A stretch of DNA of 64,000 nt, taken from NCBI RefSeq assembly GCF_041154455.1, contig NZ_AP028664.1, positions 5,023,001 through 5,087,000 on the forward strand, read 5' to 3'. The notes below the pieces were generated by a model. It searched no databases. It was given only the letters and a program-made list of their open reading frames with translations, and was not told the DNA's origin. A program made the translations under genes and the position numbers. Positions 44,568-53,038 of the stretch are shown here, piece by piece. Origin of the DNA: Variovorax sp. V213. GTDB taxonomy: Bacteria; Pseudomonadota; Gammaproteobacteria; Burkholderiales; Burkholderiaceae_C. Numbering within the stretch: the first letter of the stretch is position 1; each line of letters opens with the position of its first letter.

Positions 44568-46562
44568 TCACGACGCCGCGCGCCGCGCCGCAAATTCCAC
44601 GTACCAGCCGAGCGAAGCGGGGTTGGCCATGGCCTCGCGGTTGACCACCTTCTCGAGCGGCTGGCCCAGCAGCAGCTTCTTGATCGGCAGCTCCTGCTTC
44701 TTGCCCGAGAGCGTGCGCGGAATCTCGTCCACCTGGAAGATGTCGTTGGGCAGGAAGCGCGGCGAGAGCGAGGTCTTGATGGCGCCGTTGATCTTCGCGC
44801 GCATGGCGTCGTCCAGCGCCACGCCGGGGCGCAGCACCACGAACAGCGGCATGTAGCTTTCGCGGCCGAGGTATTCGAGGTCGACCACCATCGAGTCGAG
44901 CACTTCAGGCAAGGCCTCCACGGCGCTGTAGATCTCGCTGGTGCCCATGCGCAGGCCCTGGCGGTTGATGGTGGCGTCGCTGCGGCCGTAGATGATGCAG
45001 CCGCCGTCTTCGCCGATCTTGATCCAGTCGCCGTGGCGCCAGATGCCGGGGTAGGTGTCGAAGTAGCTCGACAGGTAGCGCGCATTGCCTTCGTCGCCCC
45101 AGAAGTACAGCGGCATCGAGGGAATGGGCCGCGTGCAGACCAGCTCGCCCACTTCGCCGATGACGGGTTGGCCGTTTTCGTTCCATGCCTCGACCGCGTG
45201 GCCGATCTGCCGGCACTGCATCTGGCCGGGCACCTCGGGCAGCTCGCGGTTGCCGCCCACGAAGGCGCCGCAAAAATCCGTGCCTCCTGAAATATTGCAC
45301 CACCACACCTCGCTGGCGCCGGCTGCCCGCAGCTGCGCCGTGCCCCAGCGCTGTACGTCTTCGGACAGCGGCGAGCCGGTGCTGCCGAGCGCGCGCACGC
45401 GTGACAGGTCGCCGCATTCGGACGCCACCACGCCGGCCTTCATGCAGTTGGTGAAGTAGGCCGCGCCGGCGCCGAAGAAGGTGATGCGGTGCTTGGCGGC
45501 GAAGCGCCACAGCACGGCCCAGTCGGGCTTCTCCTTGCTGCCGGCCGGATGGCCGTCGTAGATGACGATGGTGGTGCCGAAGGCCAGGCCCGAGAGCTGG
45601 CAGTTCCACATGACCCAGCCGGTCGAGCTGTACCAGTGAAAGCGCTCGCCGAAGTTGTTGGCGCCGTAGCTCGCACCGACGTCGTTGTGCAGGCCGCAGG
45701 CATACATCGTCATGATGATGCCGCCCTGCCCGTGCACGATGGGCTTGGGCAGGCCGGTGGTGCCGCTCGAATAGACGATCCAGATCGGGTGGTCGAAGGG
45801 CAGCCATTCGGGTTCGAAGGCCGCCACCTCGGCGTCATCGCGTGCCATGGCCTCGTGCCAGTCGGCATCGGCGGCGAGCTGTTGCGCGGCATGCGGCGTG
45901 CGCAGCAGCAGCAGCTTCTGCACGCTGGGCAGCGCGCCGCGCAGTTCCTGCACCACGGCGCTGCGGTCGATGGGCTTGGCGCCGTAGTGCACGCCGTCGG
46001 CGGCGATCAGCAGCTTGGGTTCGATCTGGCGGAAGCGGTCGACCACCGCGGCGGTGCCCATGTCGGGCGCGCACACGCTCCACACGGCGCCGATGCTCGA
46101 GCACGCGAGGAACGCCACCATGGTCTCGGGCACGTTGGGCATGTAGGCCGCCACGCGGTCTCCACGCTGCACACCCAGCGAACGCAGCGTGAGCGCGACC
46201 GAGGCCACCTGGCGGCGCAGCTCGGGCCAGGACATCTCGCGCACTTCGCCCAGCTCGTTGTCGCTCACGATGGCGGGCATGCCGGCCGCATGGGCTGCAT
46301 CGGCGTGGCGCAGCACCTCGCGTGCGTAATTGACCTGCGCACCCGGAAACCACCTGGCGCCGGGCATGTGCGCATCGGCCAGCACCGCCGTGTGCGGCGT
46401 GGGCGAGCGCATGCCGACGTAGTCCCAGATGCTCTGCCAGAAAGCGTCGAGATCGGTCACGGACCAGCGCCACAGCGCGTCGTAGGTGTCGAAGGAGAGG
46501 CCGCGCTTGTCGCGCAGCCAATCCTGGTAGAGGCGGATCTGAGGGGTGTTGGGAGCGGACAT
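44568..46562 (-). CDS. Acetoacetyl-CoA synthetase (acetoacetate-CoA ligase)
   Basis: 664 residues, ANL superfamily. It forms acetoacetyl-CoA from acetoacetate, ATP and CoA. The AMP-binding motif is IVYSSGTTGLPKPIVHG, with GSTGSPLSEDVQRW, NISGGTDFCGAFVGG and HGDWIKIGEDGGCIIYGRSD, and the C-terminal lysine in PRTLSGKKQELPIKKLL. Length, the opening ACS-like WSVTDLDAFWQSIWDY and ISGGTD identify the acetoacetate branch. Divergent from the TetR gene across a tandem operator. It would consume acetoacetate released by fumarylacetoacetase (51536-52867) and possibly by the BKACE operon. Confidence 0.92.
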   Translation of the reverse strand: MSAPNTPQIRLYQDWLRDKRGLSFDTYDALWRWSVTDLDAFWQSIWDYVGMRSPTPHTAVLADAHMPGARWFPGAQVNYAREVLRHADAAHAAGMPAIVSDNELGEVREMSWPELRRQVASVALTLRSLGVQRGDRVAAYMPNVPETMVAFLACSSIGAVWSVCAPDMGTAAVVDRFRQIEPKLLIAADGVHYGAKPIDRSAVVQELRGALPSVQKLLLLRTPHAAQQLAADADWHEAMARDDAEVAAFEPEWLPFDHPIWIVYSSGTTGLPKPIVHGQGGIIMTMYACGLHNDVGASYGANNFGERFHWYSSTGWVMWNCQLSGLAFGTTIVIYDGHPAGSKEKPDWAVLWRFAAKHRITFFGAGAAYFTNCMKAGVVASECGDLSRVRALGSTGSPLSEDVQRWGTAQLRAAGASEVWWCNISGGTDFCGAFVGGNRELPEVPGQMQCRQIGHAVEAWNENGQPVIGEVGELVCTRPIPSMPLYFWGDEGNARYLSSYFDTYPGIWRHGDWIKIGEDGGCIIYGRSDATINRQGLRMGTSEIYSAVEALPEVLDSMVVDLEYLGRESYMPLFVVLRPGVALDDAMRAKINGAIKTSLSPRFLPNDIFQVDEIPRTLSGKKQELPIKKLLLGQPLEKVVNREAMANPASLGWYVEFAARRAAS

Positions 46563-46616
46563 GGTTCGAGCGTAATGCCGCGCCACGCGGCGCTCAATCG
46601 GGGTTGACCTCAGGGT

Positions 46617-46655
46617 TTGTACGTGTGTTCAATAGTTTTGTACAGACGTTCAATA
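46617..46655. promoter_or_regulatory. Tandem 18-bp direct repeats, probable TetR operators
   Basis: TTGTAC-N4-GTTCAATA occurs at 46617-46634 and again at 46638-46655, start-to-start 21 bases (two helical turns). Each unit is also a near dyad (TTGTAC/GTTCAA). The repeats lie 55 bases from the synthetase start and 6 from the TetR start, so one regulator could control both directions. Confidence 0.65.
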
Positions 46656-46661
46656 CGCCCC

Positions 46662-47390
46662 ATGAATGCCCGCACCCCGACCGCCAAACGAAGCGCCCAC
46701 CGGGCCGCGGCCTTCACCGCCGAAGCGGCCCGGCCCGACCGGCGCCACGCGATCCTGCTGGCGGCCGAGAAACTCTTTGCGCAGCACGGCTACCACGCGG
46801 TCACGATCCGCCAGATCGCCGAGGAAGCGGGGGTGCCGCTGGCGCTGGTCGGCTATTACTTCGGGCCCAAGCACGAGCTCTTCCACGCCATCTTCGAACA
46901 CTGGAGCCACAGCATCGAGGAGCGGCTCGCGGGTCTCAAGGCGGTGAACAACGACCCTGACGACGTACGCACGCTGCCACGCATCATCGAGGCCTTCACG
47001 GGGCCGGTGCTGGCGCTGCGCGCGAGCGCCGAGGGCGAGTACTACGCGCTGCTGGTGGCGCGCGAGCTCTATCACGCCACCGAGGAAGCCGACCGCGTGC
47101 TGCGCGGCTACTTCGACCCGCTGGCCGAGGCCTACATCGACGCGCTGCACGTCGCGCTGCCGCATGCCACGCGCGGGCAGGCCGCCTGGGGCTACCAGTT
47201 CTCGCTCGGGGCGCTGTTGCATCACCTGAACGACAGCCGCATCGAGCGGCTGTCGCACGGCGAGAACCGGCGCAGCGACCCAGCCGTGGCGCCGATGCTC
47301 GTGAACTTCATCGTCGGCGGGCTGCGCGCCGCGCTCCCGCGACCCAAGGCCCCGCAGAAGAAAACCACCCCCAGGAGACAAAAGACATGA
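46662..47390 (+). CDS. TetR-family transcriptional regulator
   Basis: 242 residues. The helix-turn-helix is ILLAAEKLFAQHGYHAVTIRQIAEEAGVPLALVGYYFGPKHEL, followed by a helical ligand domain and a lysine-rich tail (KAPQKKTTPRRQ). ATG at 46662 follows the tandem repeats directly, with no clear ribosome site. The stop overlaps the ABC binding-protein start by 4 bases, so the regulator is co-transcribed with the transporter, cyclase and fumarylacetoacetase genes. Confidence 0.92.
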   Translation: MNARTPTAKRSAHRAAAFTAEAARPDRRHAILLAAEKLFAQHGYHAVTIRQIAEEAGVPLALVGYYFGPKHELFHAIFEHWSHSIEERLAGLKAVNNDPDDVRTLPRIIEAFTGPVLALRASAEGEYYALLVARELYHATEEADRVLRGYFDPLAEAYIDALHVALPHATRGQAAWGYQFSLGALLHHLNDSRIERLSHGENRRSDPAVAPMLVNFIVGGLRAALPRPKAPQKKTTPRRQKT

Positions 47391-48331
47391 TGAAAAGACG
47401 CACCCTGCTGTCGGCGCTGGCCGCCGCATCGGCCGCCGCGGCGCTGCCTTCACGCGCGCAGGCGAACCCGAAGATCGTGTTCGGCTACACGGCCGTGTCC
47501 GACTTCGCCTCGGTCTTCGTGGCCGCCGAAGAGGGCTACTTCAAGAAGCGCAACCTCGACGTCGAGCTGAAGTTCATTCCGCTCAACTCCACCATTCCCG
47601 CGGCGCTGCAGTCCGACTCGCTGCAGATCGGCGGGCCCACGCCCTCGGTGTTCCTGCAGGCGGTGGACGGCGGGCTCGACCTGGTGCTGGTGGCCGGCGG
47701 CGGGCTCACGTCGAAAACCATCACCGGCTTCGGCCTGGTGGCGCGCGCCGGCTCGGGCATCAAGGGGCCGCAGGACTGCGTGGGCAAGAAGATCGGCGTG
47801 CCCGGGCTGGGCGCGTTCCTGCACGTGACCTTCCGCGCCTGGCTCAAGGACAGTGGCGTGGACTACCGCAAGGTCAACTTCGTCGAGGCCTCGTTCCCGC
47901 AGCATGCCGACCTGCTGCGCGGCGGCTCGGTCGATGCGGTGGTGTCGGCCGACCCGTTCATGAGCCGCATCACCGAAAGCGGCGCGGGCTACGTGGCGTC
48001 GTATTACTCCACCTTCCTGCCGGAGAACAACCAGACCATCGTGCATGCGGCCAAGCGCGAATGGGTGGCGAAGAACCCGGCCGCCGCGCGCGCGTTCCGC
48101 GAGTCGCTGGTCGAGGCCGCCGCGTTCATGCAGCAGCCGAAGAACGACGCCAAGGTGCGCGGGGCCATCGGCAAGTACATCAAGCTGCCGCCGGAGGTGC
48201 TCGCGAAGATCCAGGTCTCGCCCCCCGGCGCCATGGTGAACGAGAAGCAGCTGGGCTACTGGGTCGGCCTGATGAAGGACCAGGACATGCTGAAGACCTC
48301 CATCGACGTTGCAAAGTTGATCGCCAAGTGA
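47387..48331 (+). CDS. NitT/TauT-family ABC transporter substrate-binding protein
   Basis: 314 residues with a short export signal with twin arginine-like start (KRRTLLSALAAASAAAALPSRAQA). The mature domain has KIVFGYTAVSDFASVFVAAEEGYFKKRNLDVELKF and DCVGKKIGVPGLGAF. AGGAG is upstream and the ATG overlaps the tetR stop. Receptor for an importer with one ATPase and two permeases. Substrate unknown; linkage to cyclase and fumarylacetoacetase suggests an aromatic- or indole-derived acid. Confidence 0.9.
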   Translation: MMKRRTLLSALAAASAAAALPSRAQANPKIVFGYTAVSDFASVFVAAEEGYFKKRNLDVELKFIPLNSTIPAALQSDSLQIGGPTPSVFLQAVDGGLDLVLVAGGGLTSKTITGFGLVARAGSGIKGPQDCVGKKIGVPGLGAFLHVTFRAWLKDSGVDYRKVNFVEASFPQHADLLRGGSVDAVVSADPFMSRITESGAGYVASYYSTFLPENNQTIVHAAKREWVAKNPAAARAFRESLVEAAAFMQQPKNDAKVRGAIGKYIKLPPEVLAKIQVSPPGAMVNEKQLGYWVGLMKDQDMLKTSIDVAKLIAK

Positions 48332-49110
48332 ACGCTGCAGCCGACTTTCTTCGCTTCGACGGCGTCGCGATCCGGCTCGGCGGGCGTGAGATCCTGTCGC
48401 CCACCTCCTTCGACGTGGCACGCGGCGAGTTCGTCTGCATCGTGGGCCCGAGCGGCTGCGGCAAGACCACGCTGCTGCGCGCGGCCAGCGGACTGGTCAC
48501 AGCCAGTGCCGGCGAGGTGCGGCGCAGCGGCGTGAAGATGACCGAGCCTTCGCGCGAAGTGGCTTTCGTGTTCCAGGACTACGGCCGCGCGCTGCTGCCC
48601 TGGCGCACGGTCGAAGGCAACGTGAGCCTCGCGCTCGAAGCGGCCGGCGTGCCCGCTGCCGAGCGGGCGCGTCGCATTGCCGATGTGCTCGGCAAGGTCG
48701 GCCTGGCCAAGCATGCGCAGAAGTTTCCGGTGCAGCTTTCGGGCGGCATGCAGCAGCGCGCGCAGATTGCCCGCTGCCTGGCGCAGAAGCCCGAGCTGAT
48801 GATGATGGACGAGCCCTTCGGCGCGCTCGATGCGCTCACGCGCCAGAGCCTGCAGGACGAGCTCGCGCGGCTGGTGCGCGACGACGGACTCACGGTGCTG
48901 TTCGTCACGCACGACCTGGAAGAAGCCATCTACCTCGGCGACCGCGTGATCGCATTGCAAGCCAATCCGGGGCCCGGCCGGCCCAGCCTCGCGCGGATGA
49001 TCGAGGTGAAGATTCCGCGTCCGCGCGACCAGCTCACGACCAAGGAGCATCCCGAGTATCTGCAGCTGCGGCGCGAGCTGTTCGCCTTCATCGAGCAGGG
49101 CCATGACTGA
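48328..49110 (+). CDS. NitT/TauT-family ABC transporter ATP-binding protein
   Basis: 260 residues. Walker A GPSGCGKTT, signature LSGGMQQRAQIARCL, Walker B MMMDEPFGALD and H-loop FVTHDLEEAIYLGDR are intact. The GTG start overlaps the binding-protein stop (GTGA). Q-loop phrase FVFQDYGRALLPWRTVEGN matches taurine/nitrate-type ATPases. Works with the two following permeases. Confidence 0.93.
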   Translation: MNAAADFLRFDGVAIRLGGREILSPTSFDVARGEFVCIVGPSGCGKTTLLRAASGLVTASAGEVRRSGVKMTEPSREVAFVFQDYGRALLPWRTVEGNVSLALEAAGVPAAERARRIADVLGKVGLAKHAQKFPVQLSGGMQQRAQIARCLAQKPELMMMDEPFGALDALTRQSLQDELARLVRDDGLTVLFVTHDLEEAIYLGDRVIALQANPGPGRPSLARMIEVKIPRPRDQLTTKEHPEYLQLRRELFAFIEQGHD

Positions 49111-49873
49111 ACGCCGCCTGCTTCGTTGGGTGCGGCCGTGGGTGTTTCCTGCAATGCTTGCCGCCGCCTTCGAGTGGTACGCGCGGCGCGCGTCCGCGTT
49201 GGGCAGCGATGCGCTTGCCCCGCCGAGCGCGGCCGCCAAGGCCTTCGTCGGTGCGGCGCTCGACGGCTCGCTGTGGCAGGCCACCGGCTTCACGCTCGGC
49301 ACGGCCGCGCTCGGCCTGCTGCTGGGCGCGATGCTCGGCATCGCACTCGGGCTGGTGCTCGGGCTCTCGCGCCGCGCGGCGCAGTGGGGTTCGCTGTCGA
49401 TCGAGGTGCTGCGGCCCGTGCCTTCGGTGGCGCTGATTCCGCTGGCAATGCTGACCTTCGGATTCGGCGTGCGCATGGAGCTGGCCATCGTCGCCTTCGC
49501 CACCTTCTGGCCGCTCGTGGTGCTGGTGCAGTCGGCGGTGCAGCAGATCGAGCCCCGGCTGCTCGAGGTGAGCCGCGTGCTGGGCCTCTCGGCGCGAGAG
49601 CGTGCTTTCAAGATCGTGCTGCCCGCCATCGTGCCGCGCCTGTTCGTCGCGCTGCGGCTGGGCGTCGCGGTGGCGCTGGTGGTGGCGGTCACGGTGGAGA
49701 TCGCGGCCAACCCGAACGGCATGGGCTACGCGATGATGATTGCGCAGCAGAGCTTCGATCCCGCGCTGATGCTCGCGTGGCTGGGCTGGATCGGCGTGGT
49801 GGGTTTTGCAATCAACGCGGGCATGGTGCAGTTGCAGCGCGTGGTCGCCCGGCGCATGGGGGTGCTGCCATGA
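49103..49873 (+). CDS. NitT/TauT-family ABC transporter permease 1
   Basis: 256 residues with about six membrane spans and an EAA loop (EPRLLEVSRVLGLSARERAFKIVLPAIVP). Starts 8 bases inside the ATPase gene. Together with the next gene it forms a likely heterodimeric membrane channel, in contrast to the single permease of the transporter at the left end of the window. Confidence 0.92.
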   Translation: MTERRLLRWVRPWVFPAMLAAAFEWYARRASALGSDALAPPSAAAKAFVGAALDGSLWQATGFTLGTAALGLLLGAMLGIALGLVLGLSRRAAQWGSLSIEVLRPVPSVALIPLAMLTFGFGVRMELAIVAFATFWPLVVLVQSAVQQIEPRLLEVSRVLGLSARERAFKIVLPAIVPRLFVALRLGVAVALVVAVTVEIAANPNGMGYAMMIAQQSFDPALMLAWLGWIGVVGFAINAGMVQLQRVVARRMGVLP

Positions 49874-50661
49874 ACGCCGACAACCGCCGCCTCGTGGGCA
49901 TGAACCGGCTCGGTTCGTTCGCCGTGCTGTGCGCATTCATCGCGCTCTGGTGGATGGCGAGCAATGCAGGCTGGGTGAGTCGCGTCTTTCTGCCGACGCC
50001 GCAAGCCACCTTGGCAAGCCTGCTCGAGGGGCTCAATCTTTCCGGCGGTTCCGGCCATGGCGAGCTGCTCGCCTTCACGCAGGCCACGGTCGGCCGCATG
50101 GTGCAGGGCTGGCTGCTGGCCTCGCTCTTCGGCGTGCTGCTGGGTGCCGCCATCGGCGTGTCGCCCGCGGTGCGCGCGTGGGTGCAGCCGACGCTCGAAT
50201 TCATCCGCCCCCTGCCCGCTTCGGCACTTCTGCCACTGGCCATTTCGATCTTCGGGCTGAACCCCGGCATGGTGCTGTTCGTGGTGGCCTTCGGCGCGAT
50301 GTGGCCGGTGCTGCTGGCCACGGTGCACGGCTTCGCGGCGGTGGAGCCGCGGCTGTCGGAAGTGGCCCGCTGCCTGCAGATGTCGCGCGCGGCTTTTGTC
50401 TGGAAGATGGGCCTGCCCAATGCCATGCCCGACATCCTGGCCGGCATGCGGCTCGCGTTGACCATTGCGCTCATCGTCGCGGTGGTGGGCGAAATGATCG
50501 CTTCGCAAAGCGGCCTGGGCCAGGCCATTCTTCTCGCGGCGCGCGCGTTTCGCGCCAGCGACCTGTTCGCCGGGATCGTGCTGCTCGGGCTCATCGGCTT
50601 CGTGAGCAACGCGCTGCTGGCCCTTGCCGAGAAGCGGCTGCTGCGCTGGCGGCAGCCCTGA
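49870..50661 (+). CDS. NitT/TauT-family ABC transporter permease 2
   Basis: 263 residues, paralogous to permease 1: EPRLSEVARCLQMSRAAFVWKMGLPNAMPDILAGMRLAL carries the EAA loop, and there are about six membrane spans. ATG overlaps the previous stop (ATGA). Two consecutive permease genes are typical of a heterodimeric transporter. Confidence 0.92.
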   Translation: MNADNRRLVGMNRLGSFAVLCAFIALWWMASNAGWVSRVFLPTPQATLASLLEGLNLSGGSGHGELLAFTQATVGRMVQGWLLASLFGVLLGAAIGVSPAVRAWVQPTLEFIRPLPASALLPLAISIFGLNPGMVLFVVAFGAMWPVLLATVHGFAAVEPRLSEVARCLQMSRAAFVWKMGLPNAMPDILAGMRLALTIALIVAVVGEMIASQSGLGQAILLAARAFRASDLFAGIVLLGLIGFVSNALLALAEKRLLRWRQP

Positions 50662-50707
50662 ACTCTCTTCACGCCCCATCAATACCAACACCGCACAAGG
50701 AGCCCCC

Positions 50708-51514
50708 ATGCCACGCAAGTTCGTCGACCTCTCGATCTTTCTCGAAAACGATGTGCTGTCCGACCCGCCCGCCTTCGCGCCAAAGATCCAGTACTTCACG
50801 CACGAGCAGACCTACGAGCAGATCGAGCCCTTCTTCCCGGGCCTTCAGCGCGAAGACCTGCCCGATGGCGAAGGCTGGGCCGTGGAGCTGGTGCAGCTTT
50901 CCACGCACAACGGCACGCACCTCGATGCGCCCTACCACTTCCACTCGACCATGGACAAGGCGCTGGGCGAGAAGAAACCCGCCATCGCCATTCACGAGGT
51001 GCCGCTCGAATGGTGCTTCCAGCCCGGCGTGAAGCTCGACTTCCGGCATTTCGCCGATGGCTATGTGGTGACCGCCCACGACGTCGAGGCCGAACTCAAG
51101 CGCATCGGCCACACGCTGAGCCCGCTGGAGATCGTGGTGGTGAACACGCGCGCGGGCTCGCGCTACGGCAACCCCGACTACGTGTCGGCCGGCGCGGGCA
51201 TGGGCTACGAAGCCACCATGTACCTGCTGGAGCGCGGTGTGCGCCTCACGGGCACCGATGCATGGAGCTGGGACGCGCCCTTCGTGCACACCGCCAGGAA
51301 GTACGGCGAGACGCACGATGCCTCGCTGATCTGGGAGGGCCACAAGGCCGGCCGCGACATCGGCTACTGCCACCTGGAGAAGCTGCACAACCTGGAGGTG
51401 CTGCCGCCTACCGGCTTTTTCATCAGCTGCTTTCCACACAAGATCCGCGGCGCCTCGGCGGGGTGGACGCGCGCGGTGGCGATCTTCGACGATGCGTTGA
51501 TGGCATCGGTCTGA
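50708..51514 (+). CDS. Cyclase-family metal-dependent hydrolase (kynurenine formamidase/isatin hydrolase superfamily)
   Basis: 268 residues of the PF04199-type cyclase fold. The metal-binding signature HxGTHxDxPxH is present as HNGTHLDAPYHFH, with LEIVVVNTRAG, GYEATMYLLERGVRLTGTDAWSWDAPF and a late CHLEKLHNLEVLPPTGF. It is longer than classical kynurenine formamidase (about 210 residues) and nearer to isatin hydrolase and related lactam hydrolases in length. It lies 46 bases after permease 2 and 21 before fumarylacetoacetase, so it probably acts on the imported compound. Confidence 0.87.
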   Translation: MPRKFVDLSIFLENDVLSDPPAFAPKIQYFTHEQTYEQIEPFFPGLQREDLPDGEGWAVELVQLSTHNGTHLDAPYHFHSTMDKALGEKKPAIAIHEVPLEWCFQPGVKLDFRHFADGYVVTAHDVEAELKRIGHTLSPLEIVVVNTRAGSRYGNPDYVSAGAGMGYEATMYLLERGVRLTGTDAWSWDAPFVHTARKYGETHDASLIWEGHKAGRDIGYCHLEKLHNLEVLPPTGFFISCFPHKIRGASAGWTRAVAIFDDALMASV

Positions 51515-51535
51515 ACGCGAAGGCGTAAAAAACAA

Positions 51536-52867
51536 ATGATTGCGCTCAACCACACGCACGACGCCGGCGCCAGGAGCTGGGTCGACACGGCCAACCTCGA
51601 AGGAACCGACTTCCCGATCCAGAACCTGCCGTACGCCGTGTTTCGCCGCGCAGGCAGTCCGGAGCCGTTTCGCGGCGGCGTGGCCATTGGCGACCAGGTG
51701 CTCGACATGGCGGCGCTCTCCGTGCGCCAATTGCTCGACGGCCTCGCACTCGATGCAGCGCGTGCCGCCGCGCTGCCGGCGCTGAATGATTTCTTCGCGC
51801 TTGGCGGCGCTGCCTGGCAAGCATTGCGCCACGCTGTGTTCGCGGTGCTGCGGGGTGATGCGCCTGCCGCCACGGTGCATGCCGTGCGCGAGTGCCTCGT
51901 GCCGCAGGCCGAGGTCGAATACACGGTGCCCGCTCGCATCGGCGACTACACCGACTTCTACACCTCGATCGACCACGCATTGAACATCAGCCGCCTGATG
52001 AATCCCGATGGCGACGTGACGCCCAACTTCCGCTGGATTCCGACGGCCTATCACGGGCGCGTATCGACCATCGGCATCAGCGGCCAGCGCTTTCATCGCC
52101 CGATGGGCCAGACGATGGCACCGGGCGCGAAGGCGCCCACGTACCACGCCTGTGCGCGGCTCGACTACGAGTTGGAGCTGGGTGTGTGGATCGGCGAAGG
52201 CAATGCGGCCGGCGAGCCCATTCCGCTCGCGCGCGCGGAAGAACACATCTTCGGCATCTGCCTGCTCAACGACTGGTCGGCGCGCGACATCCAGTTCTGG
52301 GAGATGGCGCCGCTTGGCCCCTTCCTCGCAAAGAACTTCGCGACCACCATCTCGCCGTGGATCGTGACGATGGAAGCGCTTGCGCCCTACCGGCAGGCCT
52401 GGACGCGGCCCGCGAACGAGCCCCAGCCGCTCGGCTATCTCGAAAGCCCGGCGAACCGCGAAAGCGGCGCCATCGACATCCGCCTGGAGGTGTGGCTGGA
52501 GAGCGAGAAGGCGCGCAACGACAGGAGCGGGCCTTCGCGCCTGTCGCGTACGAGCTTCAAGCACCAGTACTGGAGCGTGGGGCAGATGGTGGCGCACCAC
52601 ACGGTGGGCGGCTGCAGCCTGAACCCGGGCGACCTGTTCGGCAGCGGGACCATCTCGGGACCGGGGCCGGGCGAGGCCGGCGCGATCATCGAGCTGACCC
52701 GCGCCGCGCAAAGCCCGGTCACGCTGGCCAATGGCGAAGAGCGCGGATTCCTCGAAGACGGCGATGCCGTGCTGCTGCGCGGCTGGTGCGAAAAGCCGGG
52801 GCACGCGCGCATCGGGTTCGGCGAAAGCCGTGGAACCGTGTTGCCGGCCAGGACGCGGAACGTCTGA
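51536..52867 (+). CDS. fahA: Fumarylacetoacetase
   Basis: 443 residues, the length of true fumarylacetoacetases rather than the short FAH-domain hydrolases. The SH3-like N-terminal domain is present (FPIQNLPYAVFRRAG), and the catalytic region GDYTDFYTSIDHALN includes metal ligand Asp140 and catalytic His147. RLDYELELGVWIG, LLNDWSARDIQFWEM, GPFLAKNFATTISPWIV and GTISGPGPGEAG are conserved. The normal reaction splits fumarylacetoacetate to fumarate and acetoacetate. Homogentisate dioxygenase and maleylacetoacetate isomerase are not in the window, so this copy may serve a different pathway. Strong terminator follows. Confidence 0.92.
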   Translation: MIALNHTHDAGARSWVDTANLEGTDFPIQNLPYAVFRRAGSPEPFRGGVAIGDQVLDMAALSVRQLLDGLALDAARAAALPALNDFFALGGAAWQALRHAVFAVLRGDAPAATVHAVRECLVPQAEVEYTVPARIGDYTDFYTSIDHALNISRLMNPDGDVTPNFRWIPTAYHGRVSTIGISGQRFHRPMGQTMAPGAKAPTYHACARLDYELELGVWIGEGNAAGEPIPLARAEEHIFGICLLNDWSARDIQFWEMAPLGPFLAKNFATTISPWIVTMEALAPYRQAWTRPANEPQPLGYLESPANRESGAIDIRLEVWLESEKARNDRSGPSRLSRTSFKHQYWSVGQMVAHHTVGGCSLNPGDLFGSGTISGPGPGEAGAIIELTRAAQSPVTLANGEERGFLEDGDAVLLRGWCEKPGHARIGFGESRGTVLPARTRNV

Positions 52868-52882
52868 TGGCCCAAAAGAAAA

Positions 52883-52905
52883 GGCCACCGGTGAGGTGGC
52901 CTTTT
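52883..52905. terminator. Bidirectional intrinsic terminator
   Basis: GGCCACC and GGTGGCC pair across GGTGA, with AAAA before and TTTT after. It can stop the fumarylacetoacetase operon and, on the other strand, the tRNA transcript. Confidence 0.88.
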
Positions 52906-52915
52906 GCATTAAATG

Positions 52916-52991
52916 TGGAGCGGGAAAAGAGTCTCGAACTCTCGACCTCAACCTTGGCAAGGTTGCGCTCTACCAACTGAGCTATTCCCGC
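52916..52991 (-). tRNA. tRNA-Gly (GCC)
   Basis: 76 bases. GCGGGAA and TTCCCGC form the acceptor stem with encoded CCA at the 3' end. D-arm AGCTCAGTTGGTAGAGC, anticodon loop CTTGCCAAG with anticodon GCC, and T-loop GTTCGAG are all intact. Single tRNA gene with its own terminator downstream. Confidence 0.97.
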
Positions 52992-53038
52992 ATTTCAGGA
53001 GTCGAATTATAGAGGGATTTTGGGGCTGTTTTGACCGG

